Shown: positions 24,228-32,587 of the stretch, in pieces | How positions within the stretch are numbered: the stretch's first letter is position 1 | Layout: the number at the start of each line of letters is the position of its first letter | Source: Chthonomonadaceae bacterium | Lineage (GTDB): Bacteria > Armatimonadota > Chthonomonadetes > Chthonomonadales > Chthonomonadaceae | NCBI GenBank assembly: GCA_027450145.1 | Contig: DAIDKH010000049.1 | Location: forward strand, 1-32,817 | Length of the DNA stretch: 32,817 bases | Reading direction: 5' to 3' | Program-made: the position numbers and the translations under genes | Notes under the pieces: model-generated | Databases searched by the model: none | The model's input: the letters and a program-made list of their open reading frames with translations, nothing else | Told to the model about the DNA's origin: nothing

Positions 24228-25322
24228 ATGCGTAGAGCGTTTCTCTCAATTTGTGCGTCGGTACTGGCTATCTCGTCTATTGCCTGCTTCCATTGCGACG
24301 CGGCAAAGGCTGATAGCCCAGTATGGGCGTTGGGTCGAGTAGTGGACGGCGATGGACATCCTGTGGCCAATGCCTTGGTAGCGGTGTATGATGACCAAAA
24401 CCGGGTAGAAGACTACGCGCGTACGAACGCTCAAGGCGATTACGCCCTCTCCATAAAGCCCTACATGCTTCACCTACCGCGAGCGCACGGCGGCGGATTT
24501 CTGGCACAGGTTTTTGGTACGGTTGGGCACCTGGTCGGGGGTGTCGCAGATTTCGTATCTAACCCGTTACGCGCCGGCCTGCATGCTGCGGCTGGCACTG
24601 TAGCAGCTTCCATGGTCGATCCATTATCGAGAGGAGGCATTGCAGCCGCCTCTGTTGTTCTGGATCAAACTCTGTTCGCCATTACTGATCCGCATCCACC
24701 AAAACCTGAGCAGGCCAGAAAGGAACCTGGGGCGCTCTTCATTAAGGCGGTCTCGGACGACAGGAACCCCCTGGTTGCAGTCGCCCGTGTCTACTGGATG
24801 CAGGACAATGTTTTCGAGCTGGATGGTCAAACTCATAAAACTCGTCTTGCCTGGGTGGATCCACTGCAGTTAACGAGCTACAGTTCTAAAAATCTTTCGC
24901 GTGTCCAGGGACGGTTTCTCACATTCACTAGTGCCAGGTTAGAACCAGCGTTAGCGGAACGAGGGCAGCCAGTGACACTGGAGGTGGTATTAGATACTCC
25001 GCCTTCGCCTAATACCCCCGTGGTCGTCGTAGCACGCGACTTTCGAAACGGCGAAGTTTGGCAGTTGCACAAGCACAATGGCATTTATGAAACGACCTTT
25101 ACCGTTGACAAGACCTTTCCAGATAACGATCAGGTTATCAGCGTTATTGCCTATCCAGCATCGCAACAGACACCTGGTCGCAGGAAAGATGCAGAAAATG
25201 CGATTCTTCACGCCGGGTTATGGAATCCGCTCAAGCAGTATGTCTACAATCCTCTACTGGTCGCAAGCCGAAACCGTGCCGATCTCACACTTACCGTGCT
25301 GAGTGCGCGACCTGGCGGTTAA
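24228..25322 (+). CDS. Exported protein with N-terminal carboxypeptidase-regulatory-like domain
   Basis: 364 residues with a signal peptide (MRRAFLSICASVLAISSIACF…). Residues about 33-80 match the carboxypeptidase regulatory-like beta-sandwich (PF13620 type): ALGRVVDGDGHPVANALVAVYD, then YARTNAQGDYALSIKP. A Gly/Ala-rich segment (about 88-145) and a C-terminal region without recognisable motifs follow. Only 21 bases separate it from VKOR-DsbA, so the two are probably co-transcribed. The ribosome site is weak; TAGGT-TG-ACCTA (24208-24219) just upstream can pair with itself. The protein may be a client or partner of the oxidase, but its mature part has few cysteines, so this is only positional inference. 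Confidence 0.7.
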   Translation: MRRAFLSICASVLAISSIACFHCDAAKADSPVWALGRVVDGDGHPVANALVAVYDDQNRVEDYARTNAQGDYALSIKPYMLHLPRAHGGGFLAQVFGTVGHLVGGVADFVSNPLRAGLHAAAGTVAASMVDPLSRGGIAAASVVLDQTLFAITDPHPPKPEQARKEPGALFIKAVSDDRNPLVAVARVYWMQDNVFELDGQTHKTRLAWVDPLQLTSYSSKNLSRVQGRFLTFTSARLEPALAERGQPVTLEVVLDTPPSPNTPVVVVARDFRNGEVWQLHKHNGIYETTFTVDKTFPDNDQVISVIAYPASQQTPGRRKDAENAILHAGLWNPLKQYVYNPLLVASRNRADLTLTVLSARPGG

Positions 25323-25340
25323 TGAGTGGTATAACAACTA

Positions 25341-25389
25341 GGTAATGTATAGAGAGCCTGTCGTTTTGACAGGCTCTCTATACATTACC
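25341..25389. repeat. Perfect 22-bp inverted repeat between the exported-protein gene and hemC
   Basis: Positions 25341-25362 and 25368-25389 are exact reverse complements around the 5-base loop GTTTT. The position, 18 bases past a stop codon, suits a terminator, but neither side has a T run, and the stem is far longer and more perfect than the other terminators here. It could be a factor-dependent terminator, an RNA processing site, or a small repeat element. A TTGACA lies inside it (25366-25371), but no -10 at the proper distance was seen. Confidence 0.8.
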
Positions 25390-25444
25390 AGCATTAAATG
25401 GCACAGAATACTAAAATGAATGACATAGAACAGGAGCTCCTTCG

Positions 25445-26365
25445 TTGCAGTTGCCCACCCGCATAAAAATGGGTACCCGAGGAAGCCTGCTTGCAGTCAC
25501 ACAGGCAGAACAAGCCTCCGCGCAGCTTATGGAACTGCGTCCTGGATTGCACGTGGAAACAGTGGTTATTAAAACCACAGGTGATACGAACACGGCCGGT
25601 TCTCTTGCAAGCATGGGCAGCAAAGGTGTGTTCGTAAAAGAGTTGGAGGAGGCGCTGCTCGCCGGAACTATTGACTTTGCCGTCCACAGCATGAAAGATA
25701 TGCCCGCAATTCTACCACCGGAACTACAGATAGTCTGTGTGCCCAAGAGAGAAGACCCGCGCGACGTACTGGTAACCACTCACAACGGACTGCACGGTCT
25801 TCCCGTTGGCGCTAAATTAGGTACTGGTAGTCCTAGGAGGGCTGCCCAGCTTTTAGCTGTTCGTCCTGACCTCGAAATTTGCGATGTGCGGGGTAATCTT
25901 GACACAAGACTTGCTAAATTGGCTGGCGGAGGCTTTGACGGTCTTGTTCTCGCCCGCGCGGGTATGAACCGGCTGACTGCGGTCAATCAAAACTGTCATA
26001 CGCTGCCCGTCGAGGTCTGCGTACCTGCAGTAGGACAGGGAGCGCTGGCAATTGAAGCCAATGCTAATCACCCGAGCATTGTGGAACTATTGGCCCCGCT
26101 CAACCATAGAGAGAGCCAAGACGAAACAATTGCGGAACGCGCATTTCTAATTGCGATTGGCGGAGGCTGCAGTCTTCCACTGGCGGCGAACTGCACTACG
26201 CACGATGGTATGCTTACCCTTGTGGCAGTGGCTGCATCGCGCAATGGCAAGCAGACACTTCGTCGGTCAGTTAGCGGCGCTCCCACCGAGGCGGTGAAGA
26301 TGGGCAACGAGCTTGCAACCTGGATGTTGGCGAACGGCGCTGAGGACCTGCTGAAGGAACATTAA
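25445..26365 (+). CDS. hemC: Hydroxymethylbilane synthase (porphobilinogen deaminase)
   Basis: 306 residues, the family length. It joins four porphobilinogen units into hydroxymethylbilane for tetrapyrrole synthesis. Seen in sequence: GTRGSLLAVTQAE near 10-22, the catalytic Asp in HSMKDMPA (D85), the substrate-binding arginines in GSPRRAAQ and VRGNLDTRLAKL, and the dipyrromethane-cofactor cysteine in IGGGCSLPL (C242). The start is TTG at 25445 with AGGAG about 9 bases upstream; the next candidate, ATG at 25469, has no ribosome site and would cut the first beta-strand. nadB follows after 6 bases. No other heme genes are in the window. Confidence 0.96.
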   Translation: MQLPTRIKMGTRGSLLAVTQAEQASAQLMELRPGLHVETVVIKTTGDTNTAGSLASMGSKGVFVKELEEALLAGTIDFAVHSMKDMPAILPPELQIVCVPKREDPRDVLVTTHNGLHGLPVGAKLGTGSPRRAAQLLAVRPDLEICDVRGNLDTRLAKLAGGGFDGLVLARAGMNRLTAVNQNCHTLPVEVCVPAVGQGALAIEANANHPSIVELLAPLNHRESQDETIAERAFLIAIGGGCSLPLAANCTTHDGMLTLVAVAASRNGKQTLRRSVSGAPTEAVKMGNELATWMLANGAEDLLKEH

Positions 26366-26371
26366 CACGGT

Positions 26372-27967
26372 ATGGAAATTCACACAGATTATCTGGTTAT
26401 CGGTAGTGGGTTGGCAGGGCTTACGTTTGCCCTCACGGCTGCAGAACATGGATCGGTAACTGTACTCACGAAACGCGCACCGGAGGACGCTAATAGCAGC
26501 TGGGCGCAGGGCGGTATTGCGGGTGTAATGGGCAGCGACGATACTTTGGAACTGCATATGCAGGATACGCTGGTTGCAGGGGCTGGCCTATGCCATCTAG
26601 ATGCGGTTAACGTACTGGTAACGGAAGGGCCCCAGCGCATTCTAGACCTCATAGAGCTAGGTGCCCACTTCAACACCACGCTCAGTAATGACGGGGAACA
26701 GGTACTGTCGCTCGGCCGAGAGGGTGGTCACTCGCGTAACCGTATTGTACACACTGCGGACTACACTGGGCTGGAATGCGAACAGACGCTGCTCCATGCT
26801 GTACATTCGCACGCGAACATCACAATTCTCGAGCACTTGTATGTTACGGACCTTGTTGTTTCGGACGTCGAGGGCGTACGTCGATGTACAGGCGCCAGCG
26901 CGAAGGGCTACGCCGAGGGTGAGCCCGTAACGGTGACGGCTAGGGCAACCCTCCTTGCGACCGGAGGCTGCGGGCAGGTATATCAGTACACTACGAACCC
27001 TGCGGTGGCAACCGGCGATGGCGTGGCCATGGCGTGGCGCGCGGGGGCACCCATTGCCAATATGGAGTTCATACAGTTTCATCCTACAACTCTACACCAC
27101 GCGAAGGCTCGCGCCTTTCTTATAACAGAGGCACTTCGCGGAGAGGGCGGCATCCTTAGGCATGCGGATGGCGAAGCATTCATGACCAAGTACCATCCGC
27201 TTAAGGATTTAGCGCCGCGAGATATTGTTGCCCGTGCCATTGTTAGTGAGATGAAACTACGTAATTGCGATTGTGTTTACCTGGATGCCACTCACATTTC
27301 TAAAGAGGTGCTTGCAGACCACTTCCCAACAATATCCCAAAAGTGCGCGGAGGTTGGCATCGATATTACACGTGATCCTATTCCAATCGTCCCTGCTCAG
27401 CACTACCAATGCGGAGGTGTAGTAACTGGCCTGAATGCTGAAACATTGATTGCCGGCCTATACGCGGCGGGAGAGGTAGCCTGTACCGGCGTGCACGGTG
27501 CGAACCGTCTTGCCTCTAATTCGCTGCTAGAGGCAATGGTATTTGGAAGACGAGCGGCTCTTCACGCGGTAGACCATGGTGCCGACTGTCATATCGGTCT
27601 ATCGTCGATGAAAATCGAAGGGCATATCGAGCGTCCGCTTATGCCTGATGAAGAGGCTGTGGCTGCCCAACAGTGTGTTCAGCGAATTATGAATCGCAGC
27701 GCCGGAATAGTTCGATCCACTTCCGATATGGAAGCGGCACTCCACAAGGTAGAGGCATTACTCGACGGGTTCACAGGTCGTCAGCTATCTGCCTCCGCAT
27801 GTGAAGCGCGCAATGCAATAACAGTAGCCACGCTTATCCTTAAGTCCGCTTTAAAGCGGCACGAGAGCCGTGGTCTGCACTATACCTTAGATTACCCTGA
27901 ACGCAGTGAAGGAGAACCCAGTGATACAGTTCTCGTTCCGTTACCTGTTCAACAAGCAAGAAAGTAG
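26372..27967 (+). CDS. nadB: L-aspartate oxidase
   Basis: 531 residues, the usual length. This FAD enzyme oxidises L-aspartate to iminoaspartate, the first step of de novo NAD synthesis. The FAD-binding glycine motif is IGSGLAGL (10-17), followed by SSWAQGGIAGVM. The catalytic-region arginine is in LRGEGGILRHADG near 256-262, and the GVHGANRLASNSLLEAMVFGR signature lies near 370-390. It is only 6 bases downstream of hemC, so it forms a two-gene operon. The ribosome site is weak (AAGGA about 13 bases away, inside hemC), suggesting dependence on hemC translation. nadA and nadC are not nearby. Confidence 0.95.
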   Translation: MEIHTDYLVIGSGLAGLTFALTAAEHGSVTVLTKRAPEDANSSWAQGGIAGVMGSDDTLELHMQDTLVAGAGLCHLDAVNVLVTEGPQRILDLIELGAHFNTTLSNDGEQVLSLGREGGHSRNRIVHTADYTGLECEQTLLHAVHSHANITILEHLYVTDLVVSDVEGVRRCTGASAKGYAEGEPVTVTARATLLATGGCGQVYQYTTNPAVATGDGVAMAWRAGAPIANMEFIQFHPTTLHHAKARAFLITEALRGEGGILRHADGEAFMTKYHPLKDLAPRDIVARAIVSEMKLRNCDCVYLDATHISKEVLADHFPTISQKCAEVGIDITRDPIPIVPAQHYQCGGVVTGLNAETLIAGLYAAGEVACTGVHGANRLASNSLLEAMVFGRRAALHAVDHGADCHIGLSSMKIEGHIERPLMPDEEAVAAQQCVQRIMNRSAGIVRSTSDMEAALHKVEALLDGFTGRQLSASACEARNAITVATLILKSALKRHESRGLHYTLDYPERSEGEPSDTVLVPLPVQQARK

Positions 27968-27981
27968 CGCATAAGCTAAGG

Positions 27982-28001
27982 CGTGCGACGTGTCTCGCAC
28001 G
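27982..28001. terminator. Possible terminator between convergent nadB and rqcH
   Basis: CGTGCGA (27982-27988) pairs with TCGCACG (27995-28001) around a 6-base loop, between two convergent genes. Neither side has a T run, so termination may be weak or factor-dependent. Confidence 0.3.
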
Positions 28002-28069
28002 TGACTTCGTATTAGGGATAAATTGAACACGCCTTTACTACACGCAGCGGAGCTGGTAGCCCTCCCTTT

Positions 28070-29824
28070 TTAATCTGCAAGACCTGGTGCAATGTCCAGG
28101 GTCACCTCCTTGATGTAATCTGCAGCACCGGGAGCGGAACCACGTGGTTTTCGAACATAACGTTTAAGTGTGTAGTCTACCGAGACGAGCGCAGAATGCT
28201 TGTTGGCAGAATGCCGCGCACAGATTTGCGCTGCATAAATCAGGACCGAACGAGGTACCTGCTCTGGTTTCCCATGTGTCCTAATAATGGTATGGGCACT
28301 TGGCGCCGCACGTACATGAAGCCAGATGTCATTTGTATGCGCAACGCGTGTGGTTAGGTAGTCGTTCGCGGTAGAAGTCTCACCCACTAGTATCTCAAAG
28401 CCTTCCGCTGAAAAATACCGCCGGATCTTGTGACCACCCCACTCACTCTCTCCTGGCTTTGTGGAACTAACTACGACCTCGCGAGGGAGCACACCTGCGG
28501 TGCGTAGCTCATTGCGTAGATCGGCGATCGCATCCTCTGTAGCGAGTAACTGCAGCTCAACCAGAGCCTTCTTTAGCGCAGCAGCCTGTGTATCAAGAAG
28601 CTGTTCGCGTTCTGCCTCCCGCTGCATTGACATTTTCGCCTTCCGGCTACGGCTGAACAGATGGTCGGCTTCTTCGAGCGGAGACCGTCCCGCACCAAAA
28701 TTGATTACTATGGGTTTGAGTTCTGGATCCCAGTAGTCCTCGACTACCATACTTGTCATGCCAGGTTGGGCCCGCCACAGATTTGCTTTAATTAACTCAG
28801 CCCTTTTTCGCAGGTCATCAGCCTGTGATGCCTCCAACATTCCCTTGGTGCATGCCTCAAGTTGGTGGGCATTGTGCCGCAAAGCCTGTTGCAGTTCATT
28901 GTGCAGGGAGGCACGCAGCCCTTGAAGATGGCTCCGCTGCGCGGCGAGCGACCAGCACTCATCAAGTGCCATACTCAAACTGTCAACTGGCAGGCATGTC
29001 GTATGCAACATCTGGACAGAGGCAATCGGATAAGCGCCTACTGCCCGCCCCTCTTCATCACGGTATATTACGGGGCTATACGACCCTGCACTCGCGGAGT
29101 GAAATATTTCTCGCCAAGCCTCGTAAATGCCATTGGCAAGATCCTCGGACTTTATTGCCCGAACAGCAACTTCCCTTGCCAAAAACGGGGACATGCCCTC
29201 GTAAATCTGCTGCAGCGCGCGCACAATGCCGTTTTCACCGCTTAGATCCGAGTTCATAATCTCTCTCAAGATGTGTCGCTCCGATCCTGCAGCGAACGGC
29301 GATATTCGATCATCCTGCGCTGGTGGAGGCAGATAAGTTCCACCTGGCAGTATTTCGCGATATCGATTAATACGGTGTGTAACACGTTGGGCTGCATCCA
29401 GAATTCGGCCATCGTGATCTACGAGGATCATGTTTGAATGTTTGCCCATGATCTCAGCGATAAGTGTGTGCGGCGGATCGTCCAACCCCTTGGTAACAAT
29501 ATGTAGGATCCTATCCAGCCCCTGCTGTTCTACCGCAATAATACGGCGGTTCTCCATATGACGACGGACTGCGGTACAAAATGCAGGTGGAACAGGAACA
29601 TTACTGCGTTTGGTGCTTGTGAGGTGAAGGCGCGCAAACTGAGCCGAAGTATCTATTAGCAGGTGATGTGTCTTATCTCGGTTACGTATTGTTAAAACGA
29701 GTTGATTAGGAAACGGCTGCCGAACATCTTGTATTTGTCCGCCTACGACTAGTTTGTTCAATTCCACGACGACTGCGTTCATTGTAATGCTGTCATATGG
29801 AACTCTCTTAGTAGTGTCAGTCAT
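28070..29824 (-). CDS. rqcH: RqcH / NFACT-family ribosome quality-control protein
   Basis: 584 residues with the full NFACT architecture: NFACT-N (about 1-200), helix-hairpin-helix region, central coiled coil (about 300-445, including SRSRKAKMSMQREAEREQLL), and NFACT-R (about 465-570, DIWLHVRAAPSAHTII, KPRGSAPGAADY). RqcH binds stalled 50S subunits and drives tRNA-Ala recruitment to add C-terminal alanine tails that mark the nascent chain for degradation. The residues known to matter for this, the DR pair (D104-R105 in GLDRIL) and the EIM triplet (124-126 in AEIMGK), are intact, so it should be active. It was formerly called fibronectin-binding protein A. The ATG start has a poor ribosome site. 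It is divergent from the LCP gene. Confidence 0.92.
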   Translation of the reverse strand: MTDTTKRVPYDSITMNAVVVELNKLVVGGQIQDVRQPFPNQLVLTIRNRDKTHHLLIDTSAQFARLHLTSTKRSNVPVPPAFCTAVRRHMENRRIIAVEQQGLDRILHIVTKGLDDPPHTLIAEIMGKHSNMILVDHDGRILDAAQRVTHRINRYREILPGGTYLPPPAQDDRISPFAAGSERHILREIMNSDLSGENGIVRALQQIYEGMSPFLAREVAVRAIKSEDLANGIYEAWREIFHSASAGSYSPVIYRDEEGRAVGAYPIASVQMLHTTCLPVDSLSMALDECWSLAAQRSHLQGLRASLHNELQQALRHNAHQLEACTKGMLEASQADDLRKRAELIKANLWRAQPGMTSMVVEDYWDPELKPIVINFGAGRSPLEEADHLFSRSRKAKMSMQREAEREQLLDTQAAALKKALVELQLLATEDAIADLRNELRTAGVLPREVVVSSTKPGESEWGGHKIRRYFSAEGFEILVGETSTANDYLTTRVAHTNDIWLHVRAAPSAHTIIRTHGKPEQVPRSVLIYAAQICARHSANKHSALVSVDYTLKRYVRKPRGSAPGAADYIKEVTLDIAPGLAD

Positions 29825-29909
29825 TGTCTCGGTTATACTTTCATGAGTTAGCGGCGGGCCAGTGCCTTTAGTTTAACCTATTTTGTCTACCGACAGGTAC
29901 GGCTCTGCG

Positions 29910-29939
29910 TTGACGTGCATGCAATACAAGTGCTATATT
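29910..29939 (+). promoter_or_regulatory. Sigma70-type promoter of the LCP gene
   Basis: TTGACG (29910-29915) and TATATT (29934-29939) are 18 bases apart, both one mismatch from consensus. Transcription would begin near 29946. This rules against the GTG at 29915 as the translation start. Confidence 0.65.
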
Positions 29940-29998
29940 GGTTACAAGAACGAAAGCGTTTGCCGCAACGGCATGCTGCAACGGAGGAATGGTTCGAT

Positions 29999-31249
29999 TT
30001 GAACGATGATGGCGCAAATTCTATGACCGGAAGTTCACGTAATTCGGATCGCACTCGTAAACCTGGGCGCCGCCGCTCATCGCGGTCTAAGTTGCGCCCC
30101 AGGGGAGCCGCGGTACTGTCCTTCTGCGGTGTGTGTGCGGTACTTGGCGCATTTGCTGGGAACTTCTTCTGGCGAAGTCCGGCGCTACGGTCGATGGTCT
30201 TTGACTACTTTACCCCCAAGCATTTAGCACAGGACATCGAACATCATGACATTTTCGCAAGTTACAGCCCATCGTTGCGTTTTCCGGCCCAATACCAGCA
30301 TTCTATGAATTTACTGGTACTTGGATGCGACGCAGATTACTACCCAGGTAAGCCTATTCCCATTGCTACCAGCAACGGACGCAGTGATTCCACGATGCTA
30401 GTGCACATTAACTTCGATAAAGACACCGTAGATATCATAAGTATTCCGCGCGACACTGCCTGTAACATACCCGGGCATCCTGGGTTTGACAAGATCAATG
30501 CTGCCCATGAGTGGGGAGGAAACAAGCTCACTGATGCCACGGTAGAGCAGGACTTCGGAATTGTCCCGGATTACACGGTTGCAGCGCACTTTAGCAGCTT
30601 TCAGAAGATTGTTAACGCAGTTGGCGGCGTTGATCTCTATGTCGACAAGCCGCTAAACTATGATGATAACTGGGCGAACCTGCACATTCATCTAAAGCCG
30701 GGATTTCAACACCTCAATGGCTATCAAGCCATGGGTTTCGTACGAATTCGGCATTCCGATAGCGATATCGTGCGCGAACAGCGGCAACAAGAGTTCCTAG
30801 AGGCGTTGAAACATCGTGTAGAGTCACCTGCGAATTTCAATGCGCTGCCCAATGTTCTTAACGCGATAACTGACAACCTTCAAACGAACATGACCCTGGA
30901 GCAGATGCTTTCCTTGGCGCACTGGGCAGCGAGCGTCCCCAAGGCCAATATTCACACGTACATTGTTCCCACTATTCAAGGCCCTAGCTTCGTATACACA
31001 GATCAGGATCCCACTCGCAAACTGCTCGCGCAAGTTCTCTATAATGGCGATACGTCGCAGGTGCATCTCAATCTTATTCAACCGCCGGCCAATCTCGCAT
31101 ATGTTGGTGGAGTAACTCATATCACGAGGTACCGTCGACGAATTCGGCGCCGTCGTCATCTCCTACATCATAGGTCAGTGGGCAGGTATATTACCAGCCC
31201 GGCGGAGCATAGATCCTTAACTCTCCCTACACCTCCGCCGGTTAGCTAA
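29999..31249 (+). CDS. LytR-CpsA-Psr (LCP) family transferase
   Basis: About 416 residues from a TTG at 29999, chosen because GGAGGA lies 10 bases upstream and the promoter at 29910-29939 excludes the GTG at 29915; ATG at 30023 remains possible. A basic cytoplasmic tail (GRRRSSRSKLRPRG) leads to one membrane helix (about 36-57), then the extracytoplasmic LCP domain (about 100-275): MNLLVLGCDAD, the phosphate-binding GRSDSTM (R128, D130), and SIPRDT (R151, D152). LCP enzymes attach undecaprenyl-linked polymers to peptidoglycan or other surface acceptors. The polymer here is unknown. The last 45 residues are strongly basic (RYRRRIRRRRHLLHHR) and outside the family domain. The stop overlaps that of convergent purD. 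Confidence 0.88.
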   Translation: MNDDGANSMTGSSRNSDRTRKPGRRRSSRSKLRPRGAAVLSFCGVCAVLGAFAGNFFWRSPALRSMVFDYFTPKHLAQDIEHHDIFASYSPSLRFPAQYQHSMNLLVLGCDADYYPGKPIPIATSNGRSDSTMLVHINFDKDTVDIISIPRDTACNIPGHPGFDKINAAHEWGGNKLTDATVEQDFGIVPDYTVAAHFSSFQKIVNAVGGVDLYVDKPLNYDDNWANLHIHLKPGFQHLNGYQAMGFVRIRHSDSDIVREQRQQEFLEALKHRVESPANFNALPNVLNAITDNLQTNMTLEQMLSLAHWAASVPKANIHTYIVPTIQGPSFVYTDQDPTRKLLAQVLYNGDTSQVHLNLIQPPANLAYVGGVTHITRYRRRIRRRRHLLHHRSVGRYITSPAEHRSLTLPTPPPVS

Positions 31250-32562
31250 TCAACACCACTTGTTAATTGAGTCTGTAACTGGGCCGCCCCACTGGCGATA
31301 TCGGTACGATAATGCATGTCCTGATAGCTAATTTTGGAGATGCCCGCATATGCAGCGGCCCGTGCCGCGTAAAAGTCTGCTGCTCGGGCAGTTACCGCGA
31401 GAACTCGTCCGCCATCGGTCACTACCTCATTTCCCGAGACCCTGGTACCTCCATGAAAAACAATACAGCCGGCACTCTGTGCGGCCTCCTCCAGACCCTC
31501 AATAGGAACACCGCGCTTGAAGCTGCCAGGATAGCCACCAGAGGCGGCAACGATGGAAACCGATGCGCCGTCATACCACTCCACTCGAGCATCGGCAAGA
31601 TTGCCATCCAGTGCTGCTAGTAAAATAGGTACCAAATCGCTTTTGAGCATGGGGAGGACAGCCTGCGTTTCAGGATCACCGAACCGGCAATTGAATTCTA
31701 TACACTTCGGACCCGTTGGTGTGAGCATGATTCCGGCATACAAGGCGCCGCGGTATGGAATTCCTAACTCACGGATTGTATCGATAGCCGGTCGCACAAT
31801 CGACTGGATGATCTGTTCGACGTCGCGTGATTTTAGGTCCTTAACCGGGCAGTAGGCCCCCATGCCTCCTGTATTGGGTCCCTCATCATGATCGAGGAGC
31901 CGCTTATGGTCCTGAGCTGGTAGCAGCGGCACGATCGTGTGTCCGTCTGTAATTACCATAACAGAGGCCTCTGGACCAGTTAGACGCTCCTCAATAACAA
32001 CCTGATTTCCGGCGTCACCAAATACTCGCTGCACCATTATGGACTCAATTGCCTGTTCGGCCTGCTGGCGGGTATCGCAAACCGTTACGCCTTTGCCAGC
32101 GGCGAGGCCATCGGCTTTAATAACCACTCCTCCCACAGAGCGCGGCTCCGAAAAGTACTGCGCCAGACGATCCAGCGCCGCTGCAGGCGTATCGCACACC
32201 CAGAATTCAGCGGTGGGAATATTCGACTTGTGCATGACATCTTTTGCAAAGGCTTTGCTGCCTTCAATTCGCGCAGGATCGCGCGACGGACCAAACACGC
32301 GTAGACCACGTCCCTCAAACAGATCCACAATGCCGGCCATTAGAGGTACCTCCGGCCCGACTACGGTGAGATCTACCTTATTAACAGCAGCGAAATCTGC
32401 CAGCGCAGTGATGTCAGTCGCAGCTATCGCGACATTTTCTGCACAGCGCGCCGTGCCAGCATTTCCGGGTGCACAATAAACGTGCTCCACCATAGCACTC
32501 GCGGCAATCTTCCACGCCAGTGCATGTTCTCGACCACCACTGCCAACTACCAGTACGCGCAT
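31246..32562 (-). CDS. purD: Phosphoribosylamine-glycine ligase (GARS)
   Basis: About 438 residues, as expected for the monofunctional enzyme that makes glycinamide ribonucleotide in de novo purine synthesis. The start ATG at 32562 gives the canonical opening MRVLVVGSGGREHALAW, with GAGGG about 10 bases upstream. The ATG at 32595, overlapping dnaB, would add 11 polar residues and is less likely. ATP-grasp features are intact: GSKAFAK, VVIKADGLAAGKGV, LLPAQDHKRLLDHDEGPNTGGMGAY and the metal-binding ECNCRFGDPE-type segment (IEFNCRFGDPETQ). It lies 25 bases downstream of dnaB and is likely co-transcribed. No other pur genes are in view. Its stop shares bases with the LCP stop. Confidence 0.96.
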   Translation of the reverse strand: MRVLVVGSGGREHALAWKIAASAMVEHVYCAPGNAGTARCAENVAIAATDITALADFAAVNKVDLTVVGPEVPLMAGIVDLFEGRGLRVFGPSRDPARIEGSKAFAKDVMHKSNIPTAEFWVCDTPAAALDRLAQYFSEPRSVGGVVIKADGLAAGKGVTVCDTRQQAEQAIESIMVQRVFGDAGNQVVIEERLTGPEASVMVITDGHTIVPLLPAQDHKRLLDHDEGPNTGGMGAYCPVKDLKSRDVEQIIQSIVRPAIDTIRELGIPYRGALYAGIMLTPTGPKCIEFNCRFGDPETQAVLPMLKSDLVPILLAALDGNLADARVEWYDGASVSIVAASGGYPGSFKRGVPIEGLEEAAQSAGCIVFHGGTRVSGNEVVTDGGRVLAVTARAADFYAARAAAYAGISKISYQDMHYRTDIASGAAQLQTQLTSGVD

Positions 32563-32587
32563 TTGCTGTTCCCTCTCAAGCCGCCCC

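Noticed and set aside
25366-25371. Perfect TTGACA as the -35 of a hemC promoter
   Set aside because: It lies in the loop-proximal part of the 22-bp inverted repeat, and no -10 hexamer is found 16-18 bases downstream.
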